A DNA stretch of 64,000 nucleotides from Oceanirhabdus sp942490885 (GCA_942490885.1 CALNYT010000002.1:868001-932000), one strand, 5' to 3'. Positions 19,071 to 28,662 are shown, counted from the first letter of the stretch. Notes: generated by a model not told the origin, from the letters alone. Program-made: numbers and translations.

Positions 19071-19318
19071 CTATTATCAATGAAATTGAAAAGATTTCTT
19101 AATAAATTATCACATGAAATGGTGCTTATATAAACAAGTTAATGTTGTATAAAATTGTACCAATTCAATTTCTTAATAATAAAAAAATGAAGGGATTGTA
19201 GGGGAAGTAATCCCATGATAGTTTAATAAGTGTAATATATTGGTAACTAAGTGTGTATTATAGTATTGATACAGTATTCAGATGAAGATTAATCTAGTAT
19301 GCATTTGGAGGTGAACTT

Positions 19319-19681
19319 TTGATAGAATTTAATAATGATATTCCGGTATACACGCAAATTATTGACTTTTTGAAAGAAAAGATAGTTAATGGGGATTTAG
19401 GTTTAGGAGAAAAAATGCTCTCTGTTAGAGAATTAGGAAAAGAACTTCAAGTTAATCCAAATACAGTACAAAAGGCATATAAGACTCTAGAGTGTTCAAA
19501 CATAATAGATACAAGAAGAGGAATGGGATCTTTTATAACAGAAGATGAATCCGTAATAAAAAAATTGAGAGAAGACTTAGCGAAAGAAATAGTAACTCAA
19601 TTTGCTACTAAAATGAAAAATATGGGTTTTAATAAAAATGAGATGATTGAAAATATAAACTTATTTATTGAAGGAGAATAA
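19319..19681 (+). CDS. GntR-family regulator, YtrA-like
   Basis: 120 residues. TTG start at 19319 with GGAGGTG eight bases upstream; family members begin at this point (IPVYTQIIDFLKEKI). The winged helix spans about residues 10-72 (LSVRELGKELQVNPNTVQKAYKTLE). It ends in a short helical dimer tail, which is the YtrA architecture, not that of full-length GntR. It is the first gene of an ABC transporter operon, spaced 1 base from the ATPase, and probably represses it in the absence of a wall-active or other signal. Confidence 0.9.
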   Translation: MIEFNNDIPVYTQIIDFLKEKIVNGDLGLGEKMLSVRELGKELQVNPNTVQKAYKTLECSNIIDTRRGMGSFITEDESVIKKLREDLAKEIVTQFATKMKNMGFNKNEMIENINLFIEGE

Positions 19682-19682
19682 A

Positions 19683-20375
19683 ATGTTAGAATTTAACGAT
19701 TTATCAAAAAGATATGGTAAAAAGGATGTATTGAAAAATATAAATCTTTCAGTAGGAAGAGGGAAAATTGTTGGTTTATTAGGTCCAAGTGGTAGTGGGA
19801 AAACAACATTATTTAATATTACTGCCGGTATCCTTCCATTTAAAGAAGGTACTATCAAAATCAATGGAGAAGAACCAAGTGAAAAAACAAAAGCGGTTGT
19901 TTCTATGCTTACTGAGAACAATGCAATACCAAAGGGGATGAAGGTTAAAGATATAGTTCATTTTTACAATGAAATGTATGAGGATTTTAATAAAGAAAAG
20001 TTTGATAATATACTTAATAATTTTGATCTTGATATTTGTTATAAAAAAAGAGTTAAAAGTCTTTCAAAAGGTATGTGTCAACTTCTTAGACTTGCACTAA
20101 CAATATCTCGAGAAGCTGAACTTTATCTATTAGATGAACCTCTTGCAGGTATGGATGTACTATTACGTGATAAGGTAATTGATATAATATTAGACAATTT
20201 AAATGAGGAATCTACTATTATTATAGCAACACATATTATTACTGATGTTGAAAGAATGCTAGATAGAGTTGTATTTTTGAAAAAAGGATATATTGTTGGA
20301 GATTATGACTGTGATGAGTTAAGAATTAATACTGGAAAGTCTATTGAAAAAGTTTTTAAGGAGGTTATGATATGA
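19683..20375 (+). CDS. ABC transporter ATP-binding protein
   Basis: 230 residues from ATG 19683, immediately after the gntR stop. Walker A GPSGSGKTT (about 36-44), signature LSKGMCQLLRLAL (about 125), Walker B LYLLDEPLAGMD (about 148) and the switch His in IIATHIITD are all present. The signature departs from LSGGQ to LSKGM, as is common in YtrB/BcrA-like ATPases. It works with the permease encoded next. The substrate is unknown; such YtrA-linked transporters often respond to antimicrobial peptides. Confidence 0.9.
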   Translation: MLEFNDLSKRYGKKDVLKNINLSVGRGKIVGLLGPSGSGKTTLFNITAGILPFKEGTIKINGEEPSEKTKAVVSMLTENNAIPKGMKVKDIVHFYNEMYEDFNKEKFDNILNNFDLDICYKKRVKSLSKGMCQLLRLALTISREAELYLLDEPLAGMDVLLRDKVIDIILDNLNEESTIIIATHIITDVERMLDRVVFLKKGYIVGDYDCDELRINTGKSIEKVFKEVMI

Positions 20376-21127
20376 GAAAATTATTAATATATGATTATAG
20401 AAGAGATTTAGAGAGGTTATTATTGTTTATTATTCTAGCAACTGGACTAATAACAGTAATTGAGCTAACAAAGATACTAGGTACTCCAAATAATGGTGTA
20501 TTGAGTATAAAGGGGATAGTACTATTTTTAGCTTTTACCATAATTTTTATTTATAAAATGAATCATTTATCTGAAGATACTATGATAAATAGAGAACATG
20601 GAATGTTAATACCTAAAACTCCTTTGCAGATTGTATTAAGTAACAATATAGTAACTTTTACTTATGCTTTGATTTCTGTTTTGAGTTTTTATATTGTTAT
20701 TGAAACTCATGGAGGAAACACTCCTAATTTTAGTGTTTTCTTAGAGTTATTATTTTATTTTAAAGCATTTCTAAGTGCTAGTATAATATTTTTTTTATAT
20801 ATTTATGGTACATGGTTTTATATTTTTAATTTGAAGCACGTTAAAAAAACTTCAACAGCACAAAATATTGTTGGTCTTGCTATATTTATAGGTTTAGTTT
20901 TGTTTATTTTATCATCACAACTTAGTGGGTCTGTTATAATCATTGAATTGTTAGTAAAGAATCGTACATTATCAGGTATACTTATTTTCCTGTTAGATAT
21001 ATTAGGAACTTTAGGAGTATCTGCTACAGTTGGACATGAGTTTAGTAAAGAAAAAGTAGAAACAAAACTTCTATATATAGTCGCTGGATTATCATTAGTG
21101 GTATCTGTTTTTATATTTGAGATATAA
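20372..21127 (+). CDS. ABC transporter permease (ABC-2 type)
   Basis: 251 residues; overlaps the ATPase stop by ATGA, implying translational coupling. Six hydrophobic segments span the length (about 15-35, 48-65, 92-110, 130-152, 167-187, 205-250). It has no soluble domain. It forms the membrane part of the exporter encoded by this operon. What follows it has been disturbed by an IS605-derived fragment, so a further operon gene may be lost. Confidence 0.85.
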   Translation: MRKLLIYDYRRDLERLLLFIILATGLITVIELTKILGTPNNGVLSIKGIVLFLAFTIIFIYKMNHLSEDTMINREHGMLIPKTPLQIVLSNNIVTFTYALISVLSFYIVIETHGGNTPNFSVFLELLFYFKAFLSASIIFFLYIYGTWFYIFNLKHVKKTSTAQNIVGLAIFIGLVLFILSSQLSGSVIIIELLVKNRTLSGILIFLLDILGTLGVSATVGHEFSKEKVETKLLYIVAGLSLVVSVFIFEI

Positions 21128-21169
21128 ATAATTTTAAGGGCCTGTATCAAAATAAAAAGATAGTACAAT

Positions 21170-21334
21170 GTATATCTAGTTATAAAAGAACATTTATACG
21201 TATAGTGTATACATTTTCTGATGATTTTATACATGTAAGCTATAGTATCTTCAGAAGGATATCGAACCCTTCTGAAGATAGTATTATCCATCACCCACTT
21301 GTAGAAGATAGGTGACTTCCATACAATTACGGTT
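21170..21334 (-). mobile_element. Truncated TnpB-less IS200/IS605-derived element
   Basis: Matches the left part of the two full elements at 45097 and 57325, including the palindromic TTCAGAAGG...CCTTCTGAAG segment. It keeps the left end next to TTTAAC (minus strand) but lacks the half that carries the right end. No coding capacity. Confidence 0.75.
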
Positions 21335-21503
21335 AAAATTTTACTTGTGGTAATGTTGATAATTGGATCAATTATTGAATATCTGCCTGTAAAGTATTAT
21401 CTAACGCCTGAGATAATATATTTATTGGTAGAGTTAAAGATGAAATTGATACTATAAAAAGTAGCGAAATTAAACAAGTACAAGATTATGTATTTAAGTG
21501 ATA
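21335..21503 (+). pseudogene. Gene remnant downstream of the ABC operon
   Basis: Two overlapping frames read like protein (IIGSIIEYLPVKYYLTPE, then RVKDEIDTIKSSEIKQVQDY) but are out of phase and have no start. Probably the tail of a membrane or solute-binding gene lost when the IS605 derivative inserted. The rest of the gap to 21710 shows only AT-rich sequence and the palindrome half TTGTTACATGATATA. Confidence 0.35.
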
Positions 21504-21709
21504 ATAAATAATAAACAAAGCTTCTAAAGACATTAATTTGTTCAGGAGTTTTTTTGTTTTTAACTTGGAAACCATATAAAATCTAATGTCATACATAAGT
21601 CAAATCCCTGCTGAAATGTACTAATATCAAGGGTTTGTAACATATCAAAAAATATCAAGAAGAGTAAATTGTTACATGATATACTATTGTTAAAGGTTGG
21701 TGATGGAAT

Positions 21710-23014
21710 ATGTCTGATTATTATAAGAAGTTACAGAAGTCATTAGATTATATTGAGGAGCATATAAAAGAAGATATTTCTTTAGAAGATTTAGCTGGAT
21801 TATGTTACTACTCAACGCATCATTATCACAGAGTATTTCAATCTGTTATAGGAATACCTGTTACAGATTATATTAGAAAGAGAAAATTATCTGTAGCTGC
21901 AGGAGAAATTTTAGAAACAGATAAGAAGATAATTGATATAGCATTGGATTATGGATTTAATTCTCATGAAACATTTTCAAGAGCATTCAAGAGAATATTT
22001 GATATTACCCCTAATGAGTATAGAAAATTAAAAACACATGCTATTCCAACAGACTTTTGGAAAGTTACCTTTGAAAATAGTGACTTGCAGAAACGATATA
22101 TGGAAGCAGTTGAGACTTTATGTGAAAGATTAAAAAAGGATGATAATGTCCTTGCTGTTATTGTAATGGGAAGCCTTTCTTATGATCAGGTGTGGGAAAA
22201 ATCTGATATAGACATGACAATAATAGTTAATGATAATTGCAAACTGAATCAAGGTCTGTGCCTTATAGAAGATGATATATATATTAACGGAAATGTATCC
22301 ACTAGAACAGAATTTAGAGAAGCCATAGGGAAGAGTTCCCAAGCATCAATAACGCATTCTATTTATTCATTAGGTACGATGATATATTGTAAGGATGAAT
22401 CTTTAAAGGAACTCTTTGAGAATATTTGTTATACAAATGAAATAGGAGAGAGAGATAAGTCATATGCCTTAATGGAAAGAACAGTGTGGGTTCTTTCTAC
22501 ACTACACAAAGCAGAAAAATGGTTGAAGATTAAGAGTGATGTTAGGTATTCTTATTTATGGATAATTGAAGCATTAAAACCTTTAGCTGCATTAGAGGTA
22601 TTATTAAATAATAACATTCCTTCAAGAGAGGTTATACAACAGGCATTAAAGTATAATAATCCAATTATTGAAAAGTTATATAAAGGGTTGATGGATGAGA
22701 GAAAAAATAGCATAAATATGTCTCAAGCAATTGATATGATCTACGATTACCTTCGAGAACATATGGATATTATATGCAAACCTATTATAGATTATTTTAA
22801 TAAAGCAACTGAGATAAAACCACTTTCAACAATTGTACAAGATTTTAATAAGAAGTTTAGAGCTGAAATGATTTGTGTAATATGTGAATGGCTATGTGAA
22901 GAAGGGATTCTTGTGAAAGATATTTCAGAAACACATATAACTAAAAAAAGTAATACAATTGTATATGAACCAGCTTATTTTAAGATTGATATGGATGTGG
23001 AGATATTCATGTAA
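21710..23014 (+). CDS. AraC-type HTH fused to a nucleotidyltransferase domain
   Basis: 434 residues. Residues 1-105 carry AraC helix-turn-helix pairs (SLEDLAGLCYYSTHHYHRVFQ; DIALDYGFNSHETFSRAFK; ITPNEYRKL). From about 135 a polymerase-beta-type nucleotidyltransferase follows, with GSLSYDQVWEKSDIDMTIIV, the G-S...D-x-D metal site of aminoglycoside adenylyltransferases and minimal nucleotidyltransferases. A helical C-terminal half follows. A UvrA paralogue begins 41 bases after it. The substrate is unknown. It is the second AraC-enzyme fusion in 10 kb. Confidence 0.85.
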   Translation: MSDYYKKLQKSLDYIEEHIKEDISLEDLAGLCYYSTHHYHRVFQSVIGIPVTDYIRKRKLSVAAGEILETDKKIIDIALDYGFNSHETFSRAFKRIFDITPNEYRKLKTHAIPTDFWKVTFENSDLQKRYMEAVETLCERLKKDDNVLAVIVMGSLSYDQVWEKSDIDMTIIVNDNCKLNQGLCLIEDDIYINGNVSTRTEFREAIGKSSQASITHSIYSLGTMIYCKDESLKELFENICYTNEIGERDKSYALMERTVWVLSTLHKAEKWLKIKSDVRYSYLWIIEALKPLAALEVLLNNNIPSREVIQQALKYNNPIIEKLYKGLMDERKNSINMSQAIDMIYDYLREHMDIICKPIIDYFNKATEIKPLSTIVQDFNKKFRAEMICVICEWLCEEGILVKDISETHITKKSNTIVYEPAYFKIDMDVEIFM

Positions 23015-23055
23015 AAAGGTAACTATATGCTTTATTTGAAATGAGGAGGGGTTCG

Positions 23056-25929
23056 GTGTTAGGGAAAAAGAATATTGAGATAAAGGGTGCAAGACAAAAT
23101 AATCTTAAGAATATTGATGTGAATATTCCAAGGGATAAGATTACAGTTATAACAGGTGTAAGTGGATCTGGAAAATCATCACTTGCTTTTGATATTATTT
23201 ATGGAGAAGGGCAACGAAGATTTCTTGACTCTTTGCCTACCTTTGCAAGAAGTAGAATATCGCAACTTAAGAAACCCGAAGTTGATTTTGTTTTCGGATT
23301 ATCTCCAGTTATTGCAATAGAACAGAAAAGGGGACTTGTTAATCCTAGGTCAACGGTGGGCACAATGACAGATATTTATGATTATATGAGATTGTTATAT
23401 TCAACAGTGGGGACAGCTAAGTGTCCATATTGTGGGGAAAAATTTGATATTAAGACATCTGGACAAATAATTGAAGCTGTATTATCCTTGCCAGAAGGTA
23501 CACAGATTGAATTCTTAACACCAGCTTATAAGTTATATGGAGAAGAGTACTCATATCTTTTTGATGAGATAAGACAGAAGGGCTATAATAACTTGATTAT
23601 AGATGGAAATAGGGTTGATATAAGTGAAGAAATAGATATAGATGAATATTGTGATCATGATATTAAAATAGTAATAGATAGATTTGTGATAAAGAATGAT
23701 ATTGAAAAGAGTATAACTAATTCTTTAGAAACTGCACTAGAGGTTATTGGGGAACATGTTCTTATAGCAGAGTTTATTTCTGAGGATTTACCTCAAGAAG
23801 TGAAAGATAAATTCTACAGCAGCTTTGGCTGTCCTAAGCATCATATCACAATGGCTAACATTGAATCACAATATTTCGCATTTAACAATGTGGGAAGCTC
23901 ATGTAGGACTTGTGGTGGCATAGGAACTTCGAAAAAAGCAGATCCAAGGTTAATGATAGTTAATCATGAAAAAAGTATTAATCAAGGGGCTTTTGATCCA
24001 AGTGTTTATAATTGTAAAGGTGAAGTTTCTTCTAATCATATACTAATGTACAATCTCTCAGTACATTATAATTTTAGCTTGGATACTCCATTTAAGGAAT
24101 TATCTGATGAGGTAAAGGACATATTGTTTTATGGTACTAAGGGAGAAAAAATAACCATGGAGGCACCACCGAATCTTAAAAAGAGAAACTATCTTATTGG
24201 TAGAACAATTCAATCTAGAGGTTTTGTAAATCAAACTGAACGGTATTACAGAGAAGCAACTAGAAAAGATAAAGTTAATGAGTGGGTTCTTGAATGGTTT
24301 AAAAATAAGATGGTTGAGTATACTTGTCCAGATTGCAGTGGTAAGAAGTTAAAAAGACAAAGATTTAATATCCTAGTAGGAGATAAGGATATACATGAAC
24401 TATGCTGGATGCAGCTGACTGAACTATATGACTTTATTGATAATCTAACATTTCCAGAAGATAAAAAATATATTGCAGAACCAATAGTTAATGAAATAAA
24501 GAAGAGGGTATCATTACTAGTAGAAATCGGGCTGGATTATCTTTCACTTGGTAGGAGAGCGGATACAATCTCAGGGGGAGAAGCACAGAGAATAAGATTA
24601 GCATCTCAGATTAGTTCAGGACTAATGGGTATGATCTATATACTTGATGAGCCAAGTATAGGTCTTCATGCTAGAGATAGTAAGAAGGTTATAAATATCT
24701 TGAATCATCTCAGAGATCTTGGCAACACTGTCATAGTAGTGGAACATGATATGGAAACAATAGAAAATGCCGATAACATAGTTGAAATTGGACCAGGACC
24801 AGGAATCCATGGTGGAGAAATTGTTGAAATAGGAACAATAGATCAAATAAAGAAATCTAAACGTTCTTTAACAGGAAGATATCTTTGTGGAAAAGAGATG
24901 ATAGATGTACCTAAGGAAAGACGTAAACATAATGGTAATAAGCTTAGAATTCTAGGAGCTAGAGAGAATAACTTGAAGGATGTTGATGTTGAGATTCCAT
25001 TAGGTGTTCTTACATGTATATCAGGGGTTTCGGGTTCAGGAAAGAGTACTCTTGTGAATGAGATTATATATAAGAAACTTAGGAGTTTAGAAGATCCAAG
25101 GATTATTCCAGGAGAGCATAGAGATTTAGAAGGGCATGAACATATAAATAACATAATAAATATTGATCAATCTCCTATAGGAAAGAGTAGTAGATCAAAT
25201 CCAGCAACATATATAGGATTGTTTGATAGTATAAGAAGGTTGTTTGCAAATACAGATGAAGCTAAAGAGAAAGGATATTCAATTTCTAACTTTAGTTTTA
25301 ACAGTAAGAATAGCGGAAGATGTGAACATTGCAAGGGTGAGGGAAAGATAGTAACTAAGCTGCAATTTATGCCTGACGTTGAGACAGTATGTCCAATATG
25401 TAAAGGACAACGATATAAAAAAGAAATTCTTGATGTGAAGTATAAAGGAAAAAATATATATGAAATACTTGATATGAGTATCGAGGATGCTGCAGAATTA
25501 TTCAAAGATAAAAAGAACATTTATCATAAAGTAGATATTCTAAATCAACTAGGGTTAGGATATGTAAAATTAGGGCAGCCATCAACAACTTTATCAGGTG
25601 GAGAAGCTCAAAGAATCAAGCTTGCAGCTGAATTAGGGCTTATAAAGAGTGGCACAAATAATCTTTATATACTAGATGAGCCTACCACGGGGCTTCATAT
25701 TTCAGACATACAAAAGTTATTAAAGTGTTTAAATCTCTTTGTAGAGAAGGGACATTCGCTTCTAGTTATAGAACATAACATGGAAGTACTTAAAACAGCA
25801 GATCACATCATAGACCTTGGACCTGATGGGGGGAAAAATGGGGGATATGTTGTAGCCCAAGGAACACCAGAAGAGGTTAAAGAAGTGAAGGGATCTGTTA
25901 CTGGGGAATTTTTGAGGCAGGTTTTATAA
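23056..25929 (+). CDS. UvrA-like ATPase (excinuclease subunit A paralogue)
   Basis: 957 residues. The GTG at 23056 lies seven bases after GAGGAGG, better placed than the in-frame ATG at 23041 that lies before the site. Two ABC modules are present: Walker A GVSGSGKSS (about 32) and GVSGSGKST (about 656); signatures TISGGEAQRIRLA and TLSGGEAQRIKLA; Walker B IYILDEPSIGLH and LYILDEPTTGLH. Cys pairs of zinc modules occur at CPYC, CPDC, CEHC and CPIC. UvrA loads UvrB at DNA lesions. No uvrB/uvrC is nearby, and its place behind an AraC-nucleotidyltransferase suggests a stress- or drug-linked paralogue. Confidence 0.9.
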   Translation: MLGKKNIEIKGARQNNLKNIDVNIPRDKITVITGVSGSGKSSLAFDIIYGEGQRRFLDSLPTFARSRISQLKKPEVDFVFGLSPVIAIEQKRGLVNPRSTVGTMTDIYDYMRLLYSTVGTAKCPYCGEKFDIKTSGQIIEAVLSLPEGTQIEFLTPAYKLYGEEYSYLFDEIRQKGYNNLIIDGNRVDISEEIDIDEYCDHDIKIVIDRFVIKNDIEKSITNSLETALEVIGEHVLIAEFISEDLPQEVKDKFYSSFGCPKHHITMANIESQYFAFNNVGSSCRTCGGIGTSKKADPRLMIVNHEKSINQGAFDPSVYNCKGEVSSNHILMYNLSVHYNFSLDTPFKELSDEVKDILFYGTKGEKITMEAPPNLKKRNYLIGRTIQSRGFVNQTERYYREATRKDKVNEWVLEWFKNKMVEYTCPDCSGKKLKRQRFNILVGDKDIHELCWMQLTELYDFIDNLTFPEDKKYIAEPIVNEIKKRVSLLVEIGLDYLSLGRRADTISGGEAQRIRLASQISSGLMGMIYILDEPSIGLHARDSKKVINILNHLRDLGNTVIVVEHDMETIENADNIVEIGPGPGIHGGEIVEIGTIDQIKKSKRSLTGRYLCGKEMIDVPKERRKHNGNKLRILGARENNLKDVDVEIPLGVLTCISGVSGSGKSTLVNEIIYKKLRSLEDPRIIPGEHRDLEGHEHINNIINIDQSPIGKSSRSNPATYIGLFDSIRRLFANTDEAKEKGYSISNFSFNSKNSGRCEHCKGEGKIVTKLQFMPDVETVCPICKGQRYKKEILDVKYKGKNIYEILDMSIEDAAELFKDKKNIYHKVDILNQLGLGYVKLGQPSTTLSGGEAQRIKLAAELGLIKSGTNNLYILDEPTTGLHISDIQKLLKCLNLFVEKGHSLLVIEHNMEVLKTADHIIDLGPDGGKNGGYVVAQGTPEEVKEVKGSVTGEFLRQVL

Positions 25930-26037
25930 TTAAAGAACCGATAATAGAGAAGAAAGAACAAATTAGGTTATTTCCTTCCTGTTGTCAGAAAAATTATATT
26001 GTAGATTTTTAATAATTAGTTATTGTTAATGAATAAA

Positions 26038-26096
26038 AGATATTGTGGAGAGTGTGACGATAAAAAACTTCATTTCGCTTTTCACAATATCTATTT
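26038..26096 (+). terminator. Hairpin after the uvrA-like gene
   Basis: AGATATTGTG pairs with CACAATATCT across a ~35-base loop and is followed by ATTTTTGG. Position fits a terminator, though the long loop makes it weak. Confidence 0.4.
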
Positions 26097-26108
26097 TTGG
26101 AGGTTTTT

Positions 26109-26585
26109 ATGATAAGGTTAGAGAACGCTTTAATAGGTGATGTTGAAACTATAACTGAGATTAAAAAACAAGCATATAATGATGAAACTAGAAGATTTGG
26201 GCCAGGACGAGATGGTGGACCTACAGGATATGATTCTATCGAAGAAAATACAAGATTAATAAGAGAATTTGAGGTTTATAAAATAGTACTTAACGAAGAA
26301 ATTATAGGTTGCTTTTGGCTAATGAATATGGGCGCAGAGCATTGTGAATTAGATGATTTTTGCATACATCCTAAACATCATAATAAAGGCTATGGGAAAA
26401 AGGTAATGATTTTAATGGAAAAAACACTTCCCCATATAAAGAAATTGACACTAGCAACACCACACTATAGTGTGAGAAATCAGCACCTTTATGAGAAGAT
26501 GGGGTATGAGAAAATTGGGGAAGTTGAAAATGGTTTTTTGTTTTTATATGAAAAAAATATGAATTCAGGATGTATAAAGGAGTAA
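26109..26585 (+). CDS. GNAT-family N-acetyltransferase
   Basis: 158 residues; ATG 26109 follows GGAGG. The acetyl-CoA-binding motif A is seen as CELDDFCIHPKHHNKGYGKKVMILME (R/Q-x-x-G-x-G/A variant NKGYGK). RNQHLYEKMGYEKIGE is the C-terminal motif B. It transfers acetyl from acetyl-CoA to an amino group of an unknown small molecule or protein. The stop overlaps the start of a decayed methyltransferase frame. Confidence 0.85.
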   Translation: MIRLENALIGDVETITEIKKQAYNDETRRFGPGRDGGPTGYDSIEENTRLIREFEVYKIVLNEEIIGCFWLMNMGAEHCELDDFCIHPKHHNKGYGKKVMILMEKTLPHIKKLTLATPHYSVRNQHLYEKMGYEKIGEVENGFLFLYEKNMNSGCIKE

Positions 26586-26818
26586 GGAGTGGGGAAGAAA
26601 TCCCGCAAAATATTGAATTTAAAGAGATGGATGCAAGTGATTTGATGTTGGATAAGGATACTTTTGATATATCTGTTTGTTACAATGGTTTGGGTCATCT
26701 TAAAAGCGTACTAGACTCTGTATTAATGGAAATGAGTAGGGTAACAAAAGAAAATGGATATTTAATATTTATAGGTACATGGAGAATTGATAAAAGAATT
26801 ATAGAGAAGAGATGTTAG
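26570..26818 (+). pseudogene. Fragment of a SAM-dependent methyltransferase
   Basis: 82 codons resembling the middle of a class I methyltransferase: EFKEMDASDL (motif II acid), DTFDISVCYNGLGHL (motif post II) and NGYLIFIGTW (motif III). The glycine-rich SAM loop and the C-terminus are missing. The frame begins inside the end of the GNAT gene. A deletion remnant. Confidence 0.6.
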
Positions 26819-27059
26819 TGAAAAAAATCTGATTGCACTAACTAATAAAAACAATGTTTCAGTTGTATTAAGAGTAAATATTGATGAAGATAACTTCGAG
26901 CATATAGATGAAGTGTTTGACATAATTCCTAAAGAGAACAGAAAAAAAGTAAATTTAGCATTGGGAAATATCTTTCAAAAAAAAAAAAGATTGAATATGT
27001 TCCAATTATACAAACAAGGTATAGATCAAGGTTATAGCTGTGTGTATACTGACAATTAA
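26819..27059 (+). pseudogene. Fragment of a radical-SAM/SPASM protein
   Basis: An open stretch without a start reads NNVSVVLRVNIDEDNFEHI and ends YKQGIDQGYSCVYTDN. The 'VVLRVNID' strand and spacing resemble the barrel of SPASM radical-SAM enzymes that modify peptides or protein cysteines. The CxxxCxxC motif is missing, and a run of 12 A (about 26979-26990) may mark a frameshift. A remnant only; its parent family is uncertain. Confidence 0.4.
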
Positions 27060-27110
27060 TATACTACCTGCGAAGCCTCCACTAAAAATTCTATAGTTAC
27101 AGAGCTGTGA

Positions 27111-27143
27111 AACGCCCTTAACAAAATTATTATAAGGGCGTTA
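27111..27143. terminator. Bidirectional hairpin terminator
   Basis: AACGCCCTTA pairs exactly with TAAGGGCGTT. It lies between the remnants on the plus strand and the chemotaxis gene on the minus strand and could serve either. Confidence 0.6.
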
Positions 27144-27171
27144 AAGATACTAAAGATTTAAAAAAGTCACA

Positions 27172-28395
27172 CTATAATATAGATACGTTACCTTTATCAT
27201 AAATTAACTTTTCAGAAATATCCATCATTTCGTCTTTGTGTATATTTATTTTTTCTACTTGTTCTTCTATAGTTTTACCTACTCCATTTACTGTGATTGC
27301 AGTTTTTTCTATTACATTTGTTAAATTTTCAATTGCCGTTGATATATGCTCTGTAGTTTTTCTTTGAGCTTTTGATTTTGTAGAAACTTTACTAACAATA
27401 TGATCAACTTTAATAATTGATTCAATAATTGATAATATGTTAGATGAAGTTTCTTCAGCGGTTTTTACTCCCTCATCTACTACACTACTAGATTTTTGTA
27501 CTGAATGTATAACATCATTTATTTCGTCGAGTACTGATTTTACAACTTCAGATATTTCTACAGTGGCACTTTTTGATTGAACTGCAAGTTTACCTACTTC
27601 ATCAGCAACTACAGCAAATCCTCTTCCAGAATCACCTGCTCTAGCAGCTTCAATTGAAGCATTTAATGCAAGTAAGTTAGTTTGTTCAGAGATTTGATTA
27701 ATTAAATCTAACATACTGTCAATCTTTTTAATGGAATTGTTTAGAGCGTTTATTTTCTCTACAACTTCTTGTGAAGACACAGAAATGCTTTGGACTTTAG
27801 TTACTATATTTGTAACTAGCTCAGTTCCTCTTTCAGCTTTTACCTTTACATTGGCGCTTAAATCTTTTGCTTCCTCAGCTATCTGTTCTACGTCTTCTGA
27901 TGATAAAGTAACTTCTTTTATACTAGAAAAAGATTCTACTGATGAAGCTGATGCATCTTGAATTATATCATTTATTTCAAAGACACCATCTACAGTAGAT
28001 TGCATTTGTTCATTAACTAAAACGAAAGAGTCAACTATTTTTCTCAAGCTGCTATCTAATATATCTTCTTTTTCTAAGCTTTTACCATAACCTACTGCCC
28101 CAATACATTCACCTTTTTTGTTTCTTATAGGGTATCCAACTGCTTTAAAAGCAGTACCATGAATTTCTTTTGGAACAATCATTTTAACAATTTTATTTGA
28201 TTCAACAGCTTGTTGTAATGGTTCGCCTATTTTTAGAGTTTGACCAACTTTAATTTGTAGCAAGTCTTTATCATCAGGAACATAAGATATAATTTTTTCC
28301 CTATCAGATATTGCAAGCATCACATCTTCTTGTAAAATTTCTTTGAGTTTTGATAATACTTCGCTATAAGATCCTAAAATTTTTTTCTTGGACAT
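27172..28395 (-). CDS. Soluble methyl-accepting chemotaxis protein
   Basis: 407 residues; ATG 28395 after AGAGGTGGG. No membrane segment. Residues ~1-130 form a small sensor domain (VMLAISDREKIISYVP; GYPIRNKKGECIGAVGYGKS) resembling single-Cache or PAS-like folds, so it senses a cytoplasmic signal. Residues ~200-400 form the MCP signalling coiled coil, with the hairpin tip QISEQTNLLALNASIEAARAGDSGRGFAVVADEV that contacts CheA and CheW. Methylation helices lie on both sides. Monocistronic. Confidence 0.9.
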   Translation of the reverse strand: MSKKKILGSYSEVLSKLKEILQEDVMLAISDREKIISYVPDDKDLLQIKVGQTLKIGEPLQQAVESNKIVKMIVPKEIHGTAFKAVGYPIRNKKGECIGAVGYGKSLEKEDILDSSLRKIVDSFVLVNEQMQSTVDGVFEINDIIQDASASSVESFSSIKEVTLSSEDVEQIAEEAKDLSANVKVKAERGTELVTNIVTKVQSISVSSQEVVEKINALNNSIKKIDSMLDLINQISEQTNLLALNASIEAARAGDSGRGFAVVADEVGKLAVQSKSATVEISEVVKSVLDEINDVIHSVQKSSSVVDEGVKTAEETSSNILSIIESIIKVDHIVSKVSTKSKAQRKTTEHISTAIENLTNVIEKTAITVNGVGKTIEEQVEKINIHKDEMMDISEKLIYDKGNVSIL

Positions 28396-28461
28396 AAACC
28401 CACCTCTATGATTAATTTGTGCATAAATATTGGAATAAAAATATGCCGGTACATATTATAT

Positions 28462-28510
28462 AATAACATATTATACTATCAAGTGACAAATTATGCTATA
28501 ATATGTTATT
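28462..28510. promoter_or_regulatory. Inverted repeat upstream of the soluble chemotaxis gene
   Basis: AATAACATATTATA (28462-28475) and its exact complement TATAATATGTTATT (28497-28510) are separated by 21 bases. TATAAT-like cores make it possible that divergent promoters lie here. It is about 70 bases from the chemotaxis start. Role not known. Confidence 0.4.
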
Positions 28511-28541
28511 TGTACTATAAAACATCAGCATTTTAAAAGAT

Positions 28542-28655
28542 ATGATGAGATGGTATGTGCAAGCAATATTGCCTGTTGACTATATTAGTAATACTGTATA
28601 CTTTGAACCTGGAGAAGTTGACATAAAAGTTGAAGAGTACTATGTCAATAATTAA
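28542..28655 (+). pseudogene. 37-codon open frame, probable gene remnant
   Basis: Reads MMRWYVQAILPVDYISNTVYF and ends EEYYVNN. It has no convincing ribosome binding site. The acidic, beta-like composition looks like the end of a larger protein. Family not recognised. Confidence 0.25.
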
Positions 28656-28662
28656 GATGATA

